From CAZOIA01 sp964579675 (GTDB lineage Bacteria > Planctomycetota > Phycisphaerae > UBA1845 > PWPN01), in contig CAZOIA010000093.1 of assembly GCA_964579675.1 (NCBI GenBank), forward strand, positions 1 to 22,112: a stretch of DNA of 22,112 nt, written 5' to 3'. The position numbers were made by a program, and so were the translations under genes. Below, one piece after another: positions 21,638 to 22,112 of the stretch (position 1 is its first letter; every line of letters starts with the position of its first letter). The notes below the pieces were generated by a model. It made no database searches and was not told the origin of the DNA. It saw nothing but the letters and a program-made list of their open reading frames with translations.

Positions 21638-22112
21638 CTATATGTGTTCCGTCGTGATGCCGTACATCTGCCCGTACGCCTGGAAATCCCGCATGTGGTT
21701 GCCGTAGATGAACAACTGGTGGAACCCCTTGGTGTCGCGGGTGTCGGGCGGGCCGTCGATCTCGAGCTCGACGGAGGTCCGGCAACCGCCCGCGGGCGGG
21801 GTACTGAAGTTCCTAAGCACTTTCCCTTTTCCGAGGATCATCTTGCCCGGGCCCATGAACTGCATGATCGTGACCTCCTGGCCCGGGGGCCAGAGCACCC
21901 GGACCGAGACCCCGATGTTGGATTCCGAGTGGCTTCTTAAGATGAAGGGCTCGCGGGGCTGGTCATAACCCTTGAGCCGCGTCGCGCACGTGCAGTGGGC
22001 GCCGATGAGCGTGTTCTTGACGGTATTCGGCACCGGGTCCTGTTGGAACCCGGGCTTGTCCAGCAGTTGGCAGCACATCGTATGGGACATCACCGCATTG
22101 ATGTCCGCTTCA
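21638..22112 (-). CDS. C-terminal part of a FucI/AraA-like sugar isomerase (partial)
   Basis: The reading frame stays open to the right edge (first full codons encode EADINAVMSHT), so the start lies outside the window. About 158 residues are seen. Blocks such as FQQDPV, LIGAHCTCATR, FILRSHSES, VSVRVLWPPGQEVTIMQ, GGCRTSVE and KGFHQLFIYGNHMRDFQAY match, by memory, the C-terminal region of L-fucose/L-arabinose isomerase-like proteins, which interconvert aldoses and ketoses with a metal ion. The Asp in EADIN may be the metal-ligand Asp of the family, and the final His in GFHQLF a substrate-binding residue; both are inferences. The substrate cannot be assigned. The downstream unknown gene begins 25 bases later. 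Confidence 0.7.
   Translation of the reverse strand, partial: EADINAVMSHTMCCQLLDKPGFQQDPVPNTVKNTLIGAHCTCATRLKGYDQPREPFILRSHSESNIGVSVRVLWPPGQEVTIMQFMGPGKMILGKGKVLRNFSTPPAGGCRTSVELEIDGPPDTRDTKGFHQLFIYGNHMRDFQAYGQMYGITTEHI

Overview
The window is GC-rich and densely coded. It looks like a chromosomal segment of a Gram-negative-type bacterium, most likely a planctomycete or a relative. The lineage is an inference. It rests on the codon and GC style, a lipopolysaccharide-type kinase beside a WaaG-like glycosyltransferase, a compact type II secretion/type IV pilus-like cluster with two GspF proteins, mostly weak Shine-Dalgarno use, and spacer repeats (the 'accacggagacacgg' and 'agctgat' families) that I associate with such genomes. 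I see no tRNA, rRNA, CRISPR array, insertion sequence or phage gene.

Layout. 1-374 is a spacer with a degenerate inverted repeat. 375-4434 (+) is a co-directional envelope group: WaaP/InaA-type sugar kinase, WaaG-like glycosyltransferase, PlsY acyltransferase and a secreted parvulin-type isomerase. It converges on mutS (7274-4452, -). Divergent from mutS is a non-canonical Nramp-like transporter (7435-8943, +), followed by an orphan histidine kinase (9029-10153, +). A minus-strand run follows, transcribed from high to low coordinates: two-domain glycosyltransferase (13768-12287), double GNAT acetyltransferase (12222-11305) and cysteine synthase (11249-10362).

14013-18909 (-) is a tight six-gene secretion/pilin-like operon: gspE-type ATPase, two gspF-type membrane proteins and three small pseudopilin-like proteins, with overlaps or gaps of only a few bases. 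A small sigma factor gene (19134-19721, +) diverges from it and overlaps by ATGA an anti-sigma-like gene with a HxxxCxxC motif and one membrane span. Then comes a DUF167/YggU gene. The last two genes are on the minus strand: an unrecognised 356-residue protein, and the C-terminal part of a FucI/AraA-like sugar isomerase that runs off the window edge.

The most notable points are the minimal secretion/pilin-like operon facing a sigma/anti-sigma pair, a spacer-type repeat that appears to have become 36 in-frame residues of MutS, an Nramp-like transporter without the metal-binding signatures, and well-formed sigma-70-type promoters placed so close to start codons that several messages should be leaderless or nearly so.
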